NCBI RefSeq assembly: GCF_000024085.1
Contig: NC_013166.1
Coordinates: 1,736,001 to 1,800,000 of the forward strand
Reading direction: 5' to 3'
Length of the DNA: 64,000 nt
Source of the DNA: Kangiella koreensis DSM 16069
Lineage (GTDB): Bacteria > Pseudomonadota > Gammaproteobacteria > Enterobacterales > Kangiellaceae
Shown here: piece after piece, positions 17,743 through 26,861 of the stretch
Layout of the letters: each line of letters opens with the position of its first letter
How positions within the stretch are numbered: position 1 is the stretch's first letter
Program-made: the position numbers and the translations under genes
The notes under the pieces: model-generated
Database searches by the model: none
What the model was told of the DNA's origin: nothing
The model's input: only the letters and a program-made list of their open reading frames with translations

Positions 17743-19068
17743 CTAACTAGCTAACTCGCTTAAGAATTCAGGCTTGTACTCCCTGAGCTCTTCTTCACAG
17801 GTAACCCCTTCTTTTTCAAGAAGCTCAAGAATAGGAAGGTAAATATCTTTAGTCATCGGTAAGATAATGCCTTTTCGATCTATTATGCCATCTGCAATGA
17901 GCTGACATGCAATTGCGGCAGGGTAACCGACTGTTTTAGACATTGCAGAATAACCACCCACTTGGCCAAACTCTTGTAAGGTTGAAGCAATATGGTAACG
18001 ACTACCGTCAGCTTTTTCGATTTCAAATTTGTGCTGAAGTAGTACCATATCAACCTGGTCTTCATGATAATTTAATTTCTGCACGAGCAGGTTACAAAAT
18101 GCATCAATCGGGCCTGCAAAATCACCAGTAGCTTTCTCTGAGAAACAACCTATCCAGCCCAAACCACGCCATGCTGACTCAGAAACCCTGGTTTTAAGTG
18201 CGTCAAAGTTATCAACGCCGTTTATCTGGCAAACATAATCGGTCCAAATAGTATTACCAGTTGGCACTTCTGACTCAGCATCCAACAGACTCAGATCTTT
18301 GGCTGCTTGAATGATCTCGCAAAAACCAGAATAACGGAATGTGCCACGAATAATATTTTCTGCTTCAGGAATTCCATAGATTTCCTGATAACCCGTTGAA
18401 TCACGGTTTGGATACCCTTCCAGGTTTAAACCATTTGCCTGCAAAGGTTTAGCCCATTTAAGAAGTTCTTTTGCGACAACACGTTCAACCTTACCATTAT
18501 GCAAAAATAGCGCATCATTAAGTAACGCCAACAAGACACCTTTTGGCGCCCACGAGAATTTATAGCCAAGAGGATTGTCATTGGCTTCAGGTGAAGGCAA
18601 ACCACCACACCAAGATACGAAGCTTATGACCTTTTCATTATCAGCATGTGCCTGATCAATAATTTTCATCGCGCTTAAGTGATCAATACCTGGGTCTAAA
18701 CCGATTTCATTCAAAATAGTGACACCAGCATCCAGGGCATCCTGTTTCAGCTCGCGCATTGCTGGGGATTCATAACTGGCTGTCACCATATTTTTCCCCT
18801 GTGCGATGGCTGCTTTGGCTATCACCGCATGAAGAGTCGCAGGCACTAAACTAACAACCAGATCGTAGTCAGCTATTAATGGTTCAATTTGTGCTTGATT
18901 GGTAACATCAGCCTGCACCGCGTCCACACCAGGAAACTTATTTGCCAAAGCTTGTGCTTCTTCAAGAATATGGCTAACCACTGTTACTGTATTGTCAGAG
19001 CGACGTAATAAATATTCAACTAAAGGTTCGGCAACAAATCCTGCACCGAATACTAAAAACTTAGCCAT
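17743..19068 (-). CDS. Saccharopine dehydrogenase (glutamate-forming) family protein
   Basis: NAD(P)-dependent dehydrogenase family member of 441 aa. It has an N-terminal Rossmann motif VFGAGFVAEPLVEYLLRR, the AQADVTN and SLVPATLH segments, and the diagnostic NEIGLDPGIDHLSAMKIID. The family acts on saccharopine in lysine breakdown or synthesis via aminoadipate. No lysine-ketoglutarate reductase or aminoadipate-semialdehyde dehydrogenase is nearby, so the substrate is not assured. It starts 4 nt after the upstream M14 peptidase stop, with AAGGTAG as ribosome-binding site, so the two form an operon. Confidence 0.85.
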   Translation of the reverse strand: MAKFLVFGAGFVAEPLVEYLLRRSDNTVTVVSHILEEAQALANKFPGVDAVQADVTNQAQIEPLIADYDLVVSLVPATLHAVIAKAAIAQGKNMVTASYESPAMRELKQDALDAGVTILNEIGLDPGIDHLSAMKIIDQAHADNEKVISFVSWCGGLPSPEANDNPLGYKFSWAPKGVLLALLNDALFLHNGKVERVVAKELLKWAKPLQANGLNLEGYPNRDSTGYQEIYGIPEAENIIRGTFRYSGFCEIIQAAKDLSLLDAESEVPTGNTIWTDYVCQINGVDNFDALKTRVSESAWRGLGWIGCFSEKATGDFAGPIDAFCNLLVQKLNYHEDQVDMVLLQHKFEIEKADGSRYHIASTLQEFGQVGGYSAMSKTVGYPAAIACQLIADGIIDRKGIILPMTKDIYLPILELLEKEGVTCEEELREYKPEFLSELAS

Positions 19069-19072
19069 GCTA

Positions 19073-20200
19073 CTACCTTAACTTTTTAACTAATTGATAC
19101 AATGGATTTAGCAGGGTTTGACCCAATAAGTAACTTCGGTCACCTGACCAGCCAGTTTCTTTGTTTGATAAATTTGCATTATCTTTAAATGGCATTTCCA
19201 AAGTCAGTGACAAACACTTAAATTCTTCTCCGACCCAAGCATTGGCAACCGTTAAGTTAGCCTTACCTGGCTCATCTTTGTCATAGCCAAATTCTGTTTG
19301 AAAATCAGGATTAACAGATTTCAAAATAGAACTAAACTCTTCTTCCAAATTCTTTAAACGCCCATCATAGCTTGGAATGCCTTCACAGCCGGCAACAAAC
19401 ACGTAAGGCAACCCCTCATCACCATGCAAATCTAAAAAGGCATCAACACCAATTTCCTTCATTTTATTGCGTACGTGATAAACCTCTGGGCTATTCTTGA
19501 CACTTGGGCTTTGCCATTCACGGTTGAGGTTCGCTCCAGCAGCGTTAGAACGCAAATTACCACGAATACTGCCATCAACATTCATATTCGGCACTACATA
19601 AAAAACAGCGTCCTGTAGCAAGCTTTGCGCTAAAGCATCATCTTCATTCAATAAACGCTCAATCAAACCTTCGGCACACCATTCAGCCATCGTTTCACCC
19701 GGGTGTTGGCGCGCTGTTACCCAAATCTTACGCTCACGACTTTCATCACCGATAATCAACAAATCAATGTCATGACCATCTACCGTTTGGCCTAGAATAT
19801 GATGCTGACAAAGTTCGGAATGTTGGGCTTGATGAATTAAACTTAAATGGCGTTGGTAAGAATATGGCTCAAAGTAAGCAAAGAAGATCGTGGGTTGTTC
19901 TAACTGATGTGAAAACGATAACAGTTTATTGTCATCAAATTGAGTATGAACACGGAACCAATATTCACCATCATAAGATGCTACAACTTGGTAGTCTTTC
20001 CAACCATCAACGTAAGAACACTCTTTAGCATTAATGATTTCAAAATTATAGGTTTTGCCAATCTCTCCATGCCCACGAAAATGAAACCATTGTTTAAATT
20101 CAGAGTTAGAATCATTTCTGATAGCTAGTTTTATTGCTTTACTGTCACTAGCATCAATCACCTCAATATTGCCACTATCAAATAAGCAATTGATATTCAT
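19073..20200 (-). CDS. M14 family zinc carboxypeptidase (cytosolic carboxypeptidase-like)
   Basis: Metallopeptidase of 375 aa with an N-terminal beta-sandwich pro-like domain (about 1-125) and an M14 catalytic domain. The zinc site HPGE (from ARQHPGETMAEW) and later His in LDLHGDEGLPY supply His, Glu and His ligands. NMNVDGSIRGNLRSNAAGANLNREW matches the substrate-binding Arg/Asn segment, and LTLEMPF carries the catalytic Glu. There is no signal peptide, so it is cytoplasmic. This layout fits the bacterial relatives of AGBL/CCP deglutamylases. AAGGTAG lies before the ATG. Confidence 0.87.
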   Translation of the reverse strand: MNINCLFDSGNIEVIDASDSKAIKLAIRNDSNSEFKQWFHFRGHGEIGKTYNFEIINAKECSYVDGWKDYQVVASYDGEYWFRVHTQFDDNKLLSFSHQLEQPTIFFAYFEPYSYQRHLSLIHQAQHSELCQHHILGQTVDGHDIDLLIIGDESRERKIWVTARQHPGETMAEWCAEGLIERLLNEDDALAQSLLQDAVFYVVPNMNVDGSIRGNLRSNAAGANLNREWQSPSVKNSPEVYHVRNKMKEIGVDAFLDLHGDEGLPYVFVAGCEGIPSYDGRLKNLEEEFSSILKSVNPDFQTEFGYDKDEPGKANLTVANAWVGEEFKCLSLTLEMPFKDNANLSNKETGWSGDRSYLLGQTLLNPLYQLVKKLR

Positions 20201-20262
20201 TCATTTCTACCTTAGCTTGTCCAAAAAAACCACACTTAAAAAACGTATGACCCAAAATACTA

Positions 20263-20287
20263 GAAAGGGGCCATAGAGGCCCCTTTC
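20263..20287 (-). terminator. Terminator hairpin downstream of the TonB-domain gene
   Basis: A 10-bp GC-rich perfect stem GAAAGGGGCC / GGCCCCTTTC with a 5-nt loop, located 20 nt beyond the stop at 20307. The trailing sequence on the minus strand is only moderately T-rich (TTCTAGTATTTT). A second small stem (TGTAGA/TCTACA) overlaps the stop codon. Confidence 0.65.
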
Positions 20288-20306
20288 ACAAACGATGTAG
20301 AGAATT

Positions 20307-21539
20307 CTACATTTGTGGCGCAGGAATTGAAATAGGCAATGTAGTGTTAAATGACTCTTCAGGTAACTCCTCTGGCATTGCAGGGTATGGTACCGCATCA
20401 AATAAGGCACTCATTACCGCATCATCCAGGATTTTTTCACCAGAACTGGAAACCAAACTACCACCAACCAGCTCACCATCACGATCAACTTCAAGTTGGA
20501 TGGTTACTTCGCCATGAGTACGTCCTTTTCGTGGATTCAGCAAGGCTGACTTACCATGACGACGCATAATTTCTTGAACCGGATATTGGAAAAAAGGAAC
20601 ATAATGTGAACGTATAGCCGCGTTATAACTGCTTCTCATTGCTGCGAGCTCTTCTTCTGTTGGGCCTGCGGGAACCTCTTCCACTATAGGCTGCTTAACC
20701 TCTTGCTTAGGCTCTGCTTTTTCCTCTGCCTGTTGTTGAGCCTGTTGTTGAGCTTGCTGCTGTTCACGCTCAGCAGCCAACTCAGCTTGACGTTCTCTCT
20801 CTTCTTCTTGACGTAGTTGCTCCTGAGCACGACGCTCTTCTTCCTGGCGGCGCTCTTCTGCTTCACGCTGTTTACGCTCTTCTTCTTCTTTGGCGGCCTG
20901 AGCAGCTTGATCAAACAAAGAAACCCGACTTGCTGAAGGATTTATAGAAGAAAACTTAGCTAACAAATCAGAATAATTAACGGCTGATTGACTACCCAAA
21001 ATAGAATCTTTAAATTCGGAAGATGGTGGTCTTTCACCAATCCAAGTATTAAGCATTAGCGGGAAAATACCTTCATCGATAGTATTCACAACAGCACCAT
21101 TAATCTGAATCAGTGTTCCCTGACCAGGAATAAAATCAATGTTAATCGTATCACCTGCAGCGAAATCCTGCCCCAATGTATCGGCCAGATCGCGAACACC
21201 TTTAGCGTTTTCAAGCACTAAAGAGGCTTCATTATTGTTTTTAATGCGTTCAATCCAAAAGCGTTTCAAACGGCGACCAGGTAATTCATCAGCCAGTACT
21301 TTAATTTGCATCCTCTTGATCATCGGAGAATTTAAAATTTCTTCTGGATCATCAGATTTACTACTTAAGTACAAGCCATTGAGGAACCACTCTTGACGTA
21401 GCTCGCTATGAACAGCAAGACCATTTAATTGTAGGTTTGAACCTTGAACGTTAACCTGCTCAGCAGCCTTAGCGAGGCCAGAACTACCTGAGAATGCTAT
21501 AAACAGTAGTGTCGATAAGAATAATGTTACTTTTTTCAT
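20307..21539 (-). CDS. Secreted chalcone-isomerase-like / coiled coil / TonB C-terminal fusion protein
   Basis: Exported protein of 410 aa. A Sec signal peptide (1-26) is followed by a chalcone-isomerase-like fold (about 30-190; LNGLAVHSELRQEWFLNGLYL and FIPGQGTLIQINGAVV). A highly charged Glu/Arg/Gln coiled coil (about 213-280, rich in EEERR and QQAQQQ) comes next, and then a TonB C-terminal domain (about 318-408; VTIQLEVDRDGELVGGSLVSSSGEKILDDAV). There is no membrane anchor other than the cleaved signal, so it is not a normal energy-transducing TonB. The separate domains are known families, but the combination is unfamiliar to me. It is a single-gene unit, divergent from a two-component system. 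Confidence 0.78.
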   Translation of the reverse strand: MKKVTLFLSTLLFIAFSGSSGLAKAAEQVNVQGSNLQLNGLAVHSELRQEWFLNGLYLSSKSDDPEEILNSPMIKRMQIKVLADELPGRRLKRFWIERIKNNNEASLVLENAKGVRDLADTLGQDFAAGDTINIDFIPGQGTLIQINGAVVNTIDEGIFPLMLNTWIGERPPSSEFKDSILGSQSAVNYSDLLAKFSSINPSASRVSLFDQAAQAAKEEEERKQREAEERRQEEERRAQEQLRQEEERERQAELAAEREQQQAQQQAQQQAEEKAEPKQEVKQPIVEEVPAGPTEEELAAMRSSYNAAIRSHYVPFFQYPVQEIMRRHGKSALLNPRKGRTHGEVTIQLEVDRDGELVGGSLVSSSGEKILDDAVMSALFDAVPYPAMPEELPEESFNTTLPISIPAPQM

Positions 21540-21845
21540 GATTTTACAGCCGTAATGCGTGAAAAGTTAATAAGCCAAATGATGCAACAACTGTGTCAAA
21601 TTATATGACACAGTTCATACTGTAAGAGATTAGCAGTTAAATGCAAGCATGACAATAATTAACTAAGCACTTGATTTTACAGATTATTTATTTAGAGGTG
21701 GCACATTTGGCGTAAAACTGTGTTACTATCATGCCATACAAATCTAAAAATACTTTAGATATTTAAGGCAAAGCATTGACCTGACAGGCTAAATCAGGCA
21801 ATTTAATGCTACTTTTACTGGGTGTACTCTTAAAACTATAAATCA
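21540..21845. other. 306-bp divergent intergenic region
   Basis: It holds the promoters of the TonB-domain gene (leftward) and of the two-component system (rightward). The visible elements are a 10-bp perfect inverted repeat at 21589-21615 and a candidate promoter TTTACT (21814) - 17 nt - TATAAA (21837) ending only 3 nt before the regulator ATG. A TTGACC lies at 21776 without a well-spaced -10. No small gene is evident. Confidence 0.6.
21589..21615. repeat. Inverted repeat AACTGTGTCA-N7-TGACACAGTT, likely operator
   Basis: Perfect 10-bp arms with a 7-nt AT-rich spacer, centred about 63 nt upstream of the leftward gene. No T-run follows, so a dyad operator is more likely than a terminator. 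The cognate regulator is unknown. Confidence 0.55.
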
Positions 21846-22535
21846 ATGTCGCAAACTATTTTACTTGTAGAAGATGATGACAAACTAGCTTCGTTAGTCG
21901 CAGAGTTTCTTGAAAGCAATGACTACCAAGTTCAAATTGAAGCTAATGGTTCTAAAGCCATCGATCTTATAATAGAACAACAGCCTCGAGCTGTTATCCT
22001 TGATGTCATGTTGCCTGGCGCTGATGGTCTAACAGTTTGCCGAACTGTCCGCCCACATTACAGCGGCCCAATCTTAATGCTAACCTCTATGAGCGATGAT
22101 ATTGATGAGGTTGCAGGCCTAGAAACAGGAGCTGATGACTATCTCTCCAAACCCGTTAAGTCACGCGTTTTGTTAGCTCACCTACGCGCTCTTCTTAGAC
22201 GAGTTGAAGTTTCGGAAGCTATTGAAAACAGCACAGACTTTATCCACGCAGGTAAAGTTAAGATAAACCCACAAAATCGCACCGTAATTTCTGATGGTCA
22301 AGTGGTCCACCTCACTACAGCTGAGTATAACCTTTTGTGGTTACTAGCAGAGCGCTCCGGTGAAGTGGTCAGTCGTGAAGAGTTACATCGAAAAACATTC
22401 CGCCTAGAATATGATGGCACAGATCGAAGTATCGACTTACGAATTTCAAGACTTCGAAAAAAACTGGGCGATGATCCCAAACTGCCATACATCATTAAAA
22501 CTATCCGCGGTGAAGGCTATTTACTGACCAAATGA
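21846..22535 (+). CDS. OmpR/RstA-type response regulator
   Basis: Two-component DNA-binding regulator of 229 aa. The receiver domain has the acidic pair ED10-DD, phospho-acceptor D53 in VILDVMLPG, T80 and K102 in YLSKPV. It is followed by a winged-helix output domain (about 130-228) with the LTTAEYNLLWLLAERSGEVVSREEL and DRSIDLRISRLRKKLGDDP signatures of the OmpR family. It overlaps the kinase gene by ATGA. There is no Shine-Dalgarno sequence, and a promoter-like pair ends just before the ATG. The closest family to my eye is RstA; the target genes are unknown. Confidence 0.9.
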   Translation: MSQTILLVEDDDKLASLVAEFLESNDYQVQIEANGSKAIDLIIEQQPRAVILDVMLPGADGLTVCRTVRPHYSGPILMLTSMSDDIDEVAGLETGADDYLSKPVKSRVLLAHLRALLRRVEVSEAIENSTDFIHAGKVKINPQNRTVISDGQVVHLTTAEYNLLWLLAERSGEVVSREELHRKTFRLEYDGTDRSIDLRISRLRKKLGDDPKLPYIIKTIRGEGYLLTK

Positions 22536-23893
22536 TCCGTAAAATATTTGCTCCACTACTAGTACTCATCGTAGCCAATATATTGGGTGGAACTTTCGTT
22601 TATTACGTTTATTTTCCATGGGTTTTTGATATCGGAGAGAAAGAAGTCAAAGACAACATTACATCCGATGCTCGTGAACTCAATTTCAGATTATCCATTC
22701 TAGATTATAATCACTCGCCACAGACTATCGCTCGAGCGGAATACGAGTTAGAAACTAAAATTACTTCTGAAAAACTATCAGATCTTAACCTTGATAAGAA
22801 TATTAAAGACGAGCTCAAACAGAACCGGTATCTGGTCTATATGAATGGAGAGGACGGGCCTATTGGACTAGTAATTTTAAATGATAATGAGTCTATTCTG
22901 AAACTTGGGCCCTATGACGCACCCTATTTTTATGTCACAGTTAGAGACTGGTTGGTATATGCTTTTGTATTACTTCTATTGAATGGCTCCATCCTGTACG
23001 GACTGTATTATTTAAACCAAAGAAATCTGCGCCCTGCCAGTTATGCGTTAGATAAAGTCCAATTTGATGGGCTAGCTCTCAATAGACAAAACTATGCAGT
23101 GCAAGATTTAGCAACAAATATACCTAAACTAGTTGAGCACATTAATGACTTACGTAAAGAACACCAACAAAGCCTCTATAACCAGCGAGACTTGATGCAT
23201 GCAGTTGCTCATGAGTTTCGAGGCCCTATGGCACGCCTTAGTTTTGCGCTAGACCTATTCAATGACAAAACATCAGATGCTCGTAAAGAAAAGTTAACCA
23301 CAGATATGCACGATGCTTTAGATGAGCTAGATGCGCTGGTTCGTGAGGTATTGGGTTATTCAAGGTTAAAGCATGGCCAGCATCCCTTGCAGCTATCTGA
23401 ATTCAATATTAAAGAACTAACCGAGGATGTGTGTGACAAGGTGAAGACTATCCATAACAACAAACAGTTTGTTATCTATAGTCAACCAAATCAGGGAAGC
23501 ATGCTGTACGCCGATAAAAACTTAATTGAGCGAGCACTGATCAATCTGGTCAGAAATGCAGCCCGCTTCTCTATTTCAACCGTCCAAATCAATCTCACCC
23601 AATATAACGAGTCTATTGATATTCAAGTAGAAGATGATGGCCCTGGTATTCCTCCAGGTAAACGCAAAAGAATTTTTGAGCCATTTACGCGCCTCGACTT
23701 TAGTCGCAACAGGGACTCTGGTGGCGCAGGTTTGGGACTCGCCATAGCAAAAGGGATCATTTCACGTCATCACGGGAAAATTTGGGCAGAAGACAGTCGC
23801 GTTCTAAACGGCGCCCTGTTCACCATTTCCATGCCACTCAAACAACTTGATAACGCAGTGAGCAAAGATCAAAATCAAGAGAGTGATGTGTAA
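22532..23893 (+). CDS. Sensor histidine kinase (RstB-like)
   Basis: Membrane kinase of 453 aa. TM1 (about 8-30), a periplasmic sensor loop (about 31-138), TM2 (about 139-161) and a HAMP-like linker are followed by the dimerisation box AVAHEFRGPMARLSFAL with phospho-acceptor H227. The catalytic ATPase has an N box (ERALINLVRNAARFS), G1 DDGPGIPP, F box FEPFTRLD and G2 GGAGLGLAIAKGI. The stimulus is not predictable. The unit stops here; no transporter or effector is cotranscribed. The RstB assignment is by overall resemblance only. Confidence 0.9.
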   Translation: MIRKIFAPLLVLIVANILGGTFVYYVYFPWVFDIGEKEVKDNITSDARELNFRLSILDYNHSPQTIARAEYELETKITSEKLSDLNLDKNIKDELKQNRYLVYMNGEDGPIGLVILNDNESILKLGPYDAPYFYVTVRDWLVYAFVLLLLNGSILYGLYYLNQRNLRPASYALDKVQFDGLALNRQNYAVQDLATNIPKLVEHINDLRKEHQQSLYNQRDLMHAVAHEFRGPMARLSFALDLFNDKTSDARKEKLTTDMHDALDELDALVREVLGYSRLKHGQHPLQLSEFNIKELTEDVCDKVKTIHNNKQFVIYSQPNQGSMLYADKNLIERALINLVRNAARFSISTVQINLTQYNESIDIQVEDDGPGIPPGKRKRIFEPFTRLDFSRNRDSGGAGLGLAIAKGIISRHHGKIWAEDSRVLNGALFTISMPLKQLDNAVSKDQNQESDV

Positions 23894-23942
23894 TCTAATC
23901 AAGCTTTATCAGTTACGCTGTAGGCGTGCTAACCAATAGATT

Positions 23943-24773
23943 TTATGCAGATTCCGCCCTAATTGAAGAATTAAGACCAATCTCCTGCCAGCCAAACCCA
24001 GAGTCCTGTCCAGCAATTTTTAATCGCTCAACCGGCCAGCTTAACGTTTCAGCCAATAATGTACTGACCAGCTTTGGACAATTATTTTGCTCGCTTAGAT
24101 GGGTGGCGATAACTAATTGTAGTGAGTCCCGATCCATCAGTTGCAAAAGCTCTATTGCCTGCCGGTTACTCATGTGCCCCATCCTACCGGCAACTCGCTG
24201 CTTCAATCGCTCTGGATATGAGCCATTCCACAACATCTCTTCATCATGATTACACTCGAGTAATATGCCGTGGCACGGTGTCAACTGCTCAACAATTTTC
24301 GGAGTGAAACATCCTAAATCTGTTAGTATCGCAAGCCGTAGCTCATCTTGAGTGAACAGGAACTGGCATGGCTCACGAGCATCATGAGGAACAGACAAAG
24401 GAGTCACGTCCAAACTCCCTATTGAAAAGGGTTGAAATCCCTCAATAAGGTTTAGCTCTGGTAAATTGCCACACTTTCCTGACAGCAAGCTACCTCTTGT
24501 TGACCATACCGGAATAGAAAACCGACGACTCAAGGCACCAACACCACTTATATGATCCTGATGTTCATGGGTCACTAAAATACCATCGATTTGATCCGGT
24601 TCTATGTTTAAGCGCGGGAGTCGTTTGAGAACTTCTTTGACAGTGAAGCCACAGTCAACCATGACAATAACTTCACCATTTGATACAAGAGTTGCATTGC
24701 CTTTACTTCCAGAACCCAACGATGCAACTTTTAAAGTGCTATTATTTTCCACGGCTTTTGAAGCTAGCTGCAA
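23943..24773 (-). CDS. MBL-fold hydrolase, YycJ/WalJ-like
   Basis: Metallo-beta-lactamase-fold protein of up to 276 aa. It begins with the family motif SLGSGSKGNATLV and has the metal site THEHQDH (68-74). Further ligands fall in SVPHDAREP, LTDLG and ATHLSEQNN. YycJ-type enzymes are linked to 5'-3' exonuclease and mismatch-repair roles, but activity cannot be inferred firmly. The start is uncertain. The outermost in-frame start is a TTG at 24773 with a GGAG placed too close; a GTG at 24752 would give the more family-like length. Both overlap the end of bamC. The order dapA-bamC-MBL hydrolase is common in gammaproteobacteria. Confidence 0.85.
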   Translation of the reverse strand: MQLASKAVENNSTLKVASLGSGSKGNATLVSNGEVIVMVDCGFTVKEVLKRLPRLNIEPDQIDGILVTHEHQDHISGVGALSRRFSIPVWSTRGSLLSGKCGNLPELNLIEGFQPFSIGSLDVTPLSVPHDAREPCQFLFTQDELRLAILTDLGCFTPKIVEQLTPCHGILLECNHDEEMLWNGSYPERLKQRVAGRMGHMSNRQAIELLQLMDRDSLQLVIATHLSEQNNCPKLVSTLLAETLSWPVERLKIAGQDSGFGWQEIGLNSSIRAESA

Positions 24774-25821
24774 ACTCCGGATAAATTTTTGTAACCAAAT
24801 TGGAATCTAATAAGTTACCTTCTTCATCTTTAAAGGTCATACTAACGCCATAGGTTGTGGCTGCCAGATGAATCTGATAATCACCTGGCTCCATATCTAC
24901 TTTAGCATTTGTTTCGTCATTACCCCATAACCAGGCCCAGAAGCCAGTTTCAGGCTCTTTAACATTAAAATAATAAATGCCAGCGGATTGGTCACGATCT
25001 GAAACTGATAAGTTTAAATCTTCTAACACACTTGGTAGGTGTTCCCAAATCGCGATTAGATCTCGTTCAGCAATTAAAGCTATCTGTCCTTGAGAGTTAG
25101 TGCCTAAGCTAACGTTAATCGTACCTTCCTCAAGAATACGCTCACGCGCCTCTTTAGTACGCTCCGTATCATAGAAACCTAAAAAGGCATTAAGGAACTG
25201 GCTGGCAACTGTTTTTGATGTATTCATGGTCACCCACTTATCATCAACCAGACGCTGGCTCTGTGTATTACGGGCCTGTACTGCAACTTCATTTGCATTC
25301 TGGCCTATAATTTCTAATGTCACCTTATGACGCTGACCATCAAGATTGTATGAGCCAATATATTGAGAGAAAATATCTTCATCCTCATCGCTAATCCAAT
25401 CTGAACTGATTTGTTTTTCAGTTGATGAGATAACAGGAATATTTTTTTGCATCATAAAGCGGGAAACATAATTCATGAATGGGGTGTCTTGGTGGCGAAC
25501 CCATACGGTAGGATGCGACTGCTCCGAATCTTCACGCACACCATCACCACCCACCAGCAGCAACTGCGGCGGGTCAAGACTCAATGCCTTACCTTTAGCA
25601 TTACGATTGGTAATAATCACACCCTCAGGTACGCGATAGCGATCCTGAACCTCGATCTGTTTTACATTTGGCGGAACTTGTAATTCAAGGTCTTGCTGAC
25701 TTTTCATGTAGCGGTCATCAATATCTTCAGTGCCATCTTTGGCTGAGAACCAGCTGCAAGAAGATACGGCGGCCAAAGAACTTATAATAATCAGTGTTTT
25801 ATATTTATTTAATGTCGACAT
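24742..25821 (-). CDS. bamC: BamC outer-membrane assembly lipoprotein
   Basis: Accessory lipoprotein of the BAM beta-barrel assembly complex (359 aa). The lipobox is AVSSC (Cys at about 22). The unstructured N-terminal stretch that contacts BamD is recognisable (DDRYMKSQQDLELQVPPNV and RYRVPEGV). Two helix-grip domains follow, with WVRHQDTPF...I and FWAWLWGND typical of the family. It overlaps the end of dapA by 17 nt on the 5' side and the next gene on the 3' side, consistent with a tightly coupled operon. Confidence 0.92.
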   Translation of the reverse strand: MSTLNKYKTLIIISSLAAVSSCSWFSAKDGTEDIDDRYMKSQQDLELQVPPNVKQIEVQDRYRVPEGVIITNRNAKGKALSLDPPQLLLVGGDGVREDSEQSHPTVWVRHQDTPFMNYVSRFMMQKNIPVISSTEKQISSDWISDEDEDIFSQYIGSYNLDGQRHKVTLEIIGQNANEVAVQARNTQSQRLVDDKWVTMNTSKTVASQFLNAFLGFYDTERTKEARERILEEGTINVSLGTNSQGQIALIAERDLIAIWEHLPSVLEDLNLSVSDRDQSAGIYYFNVKEPETGFWAWLWGNDETNAKVDMEPGDYQIHLAATTYGVSMTFKDEEGNLLDSNLVTKIYPEFAASFKSRGK

Positions 25822-26686
25822 TCGCTTGTTCCAACGCTTGTAATACTTGTGAATGGTACTGTTCAGCTAATACAGTCAATGGCAATAAAATGGTCTCTTG
25901 GCACTTGCCCATTTTCGCCAAAGCCCATTTAACCGGAATCGGATTGGCCTCTATAAACAAATCCTGATGTAAAGCTGACAGTTTTTCATTAATAACAGTG
26001 GCTTGCTTCCATTGTTCTGCTTTGGCCAGCTCACACATTTTACTCATCAGTGCAGGAGCGGCGTTCGCGGTAACAGAAATCACTCCATGACCACCCAACT
26101 TCATAAACTCCAAAGCTGTAGCATCATCACCACTTAACAGGGTGATTGGAGTATTGCACAGCCGATTTAGTTCCTCAACGCGGGATAAATCGCCCGTTGC
26201 CTCTTTTATCGCAACAATATTTTCAATATCTGCAAGGCGAGCAACTGTCTCAGGTAGCAAATCACACGCCGTGCGCCCCGGGACATTATAGAGGACAATT
26301 GGTAGCTTAGTGTTCTCAGCAACTGCTTTGTAGTGCTGATACAGCCCTTCTTGACTGGGTTTGCAATAATAAGGTGTCGCCACCAAAGCCGCATCCACAC
26401 CCATAGCTTCAGCCTGCTGAGTAAGGGCAATGGTTTGCTTGGTACTGATTGAGCCAGTTCCAGCTATCACAGGAACACGACCGGCAACCTGTTTAACGGT
26501 CAAGCTAATCGCTGCATCATAATCTTTGCTGTCGACCGTCGCTGACTCACCTGTAGTGCCCATAATGACAATACCATCAGTACCTTCATTAATATGCCAC
26601 TCGATAAGCTCTTTCAATGCATTTTCATCAAGAGAGCCATCCGCCTGCAAGGGACTGACAATCGCTACAATGCTACCTGAAAACAT
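25805..26686 (-). CDS. dapA: 4-hydroxy-tetrahydrodipicolinate synthase
   Basis: First enzyme of the lysine/diaminopimelate branch (293 aa), condensing pyruvate with aspartate semialdehyde. The Schiff-base lysine is K161 in VAIKEATGD, with Y133 in LYNVPGRT and the GTTGES loop (43-48). AAGGA lies 8 nt before the ATG. Unlike E. coli, no gcvR separates it from the nearby bcp gene, which is divergent here. Confidence 0.96.
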   Translation of the reverse strand: MFSGSIVAIVSPLQADGSLDENALKELIEWHINEGTDGIVIMGTTGESATVDSKDYDAAISLTVKQVAGRVPVIAGTGSISTKQTIALTQQAEAMGVDAALVATPYYCKPSQEGLYQHYKAVAENTKLPIVLYNVPGRTACDLLPETVARLADIENIVAIKEATGDLSRVEELNRLCNTPITLLSGDDATALEFMKLGGHGVISVTANAAPALMSKMCELAKAEQWKQATVINEKLSALHQDLFIEANPIPVKWALAKMGKCQETILLPLTVLAEQYHSQVLQALEQANVDIK

Positions 26687-26861
26687 GAATTAATCCTTAA
26701 GGCTCGGCCTTGTTTGCGGGCTATGTTAGCCAGCGAGGCCAGTAAAAACAAGCAAAATCACAAAAAAGCCGGGATTGCTTGCGACAATTTTTTTTCTGAC
26801 GTAAAGTGATAATGAAAACGAAAAAAAAGACTCCAGCAACATAACTTTAAAGGAGGCTGAT

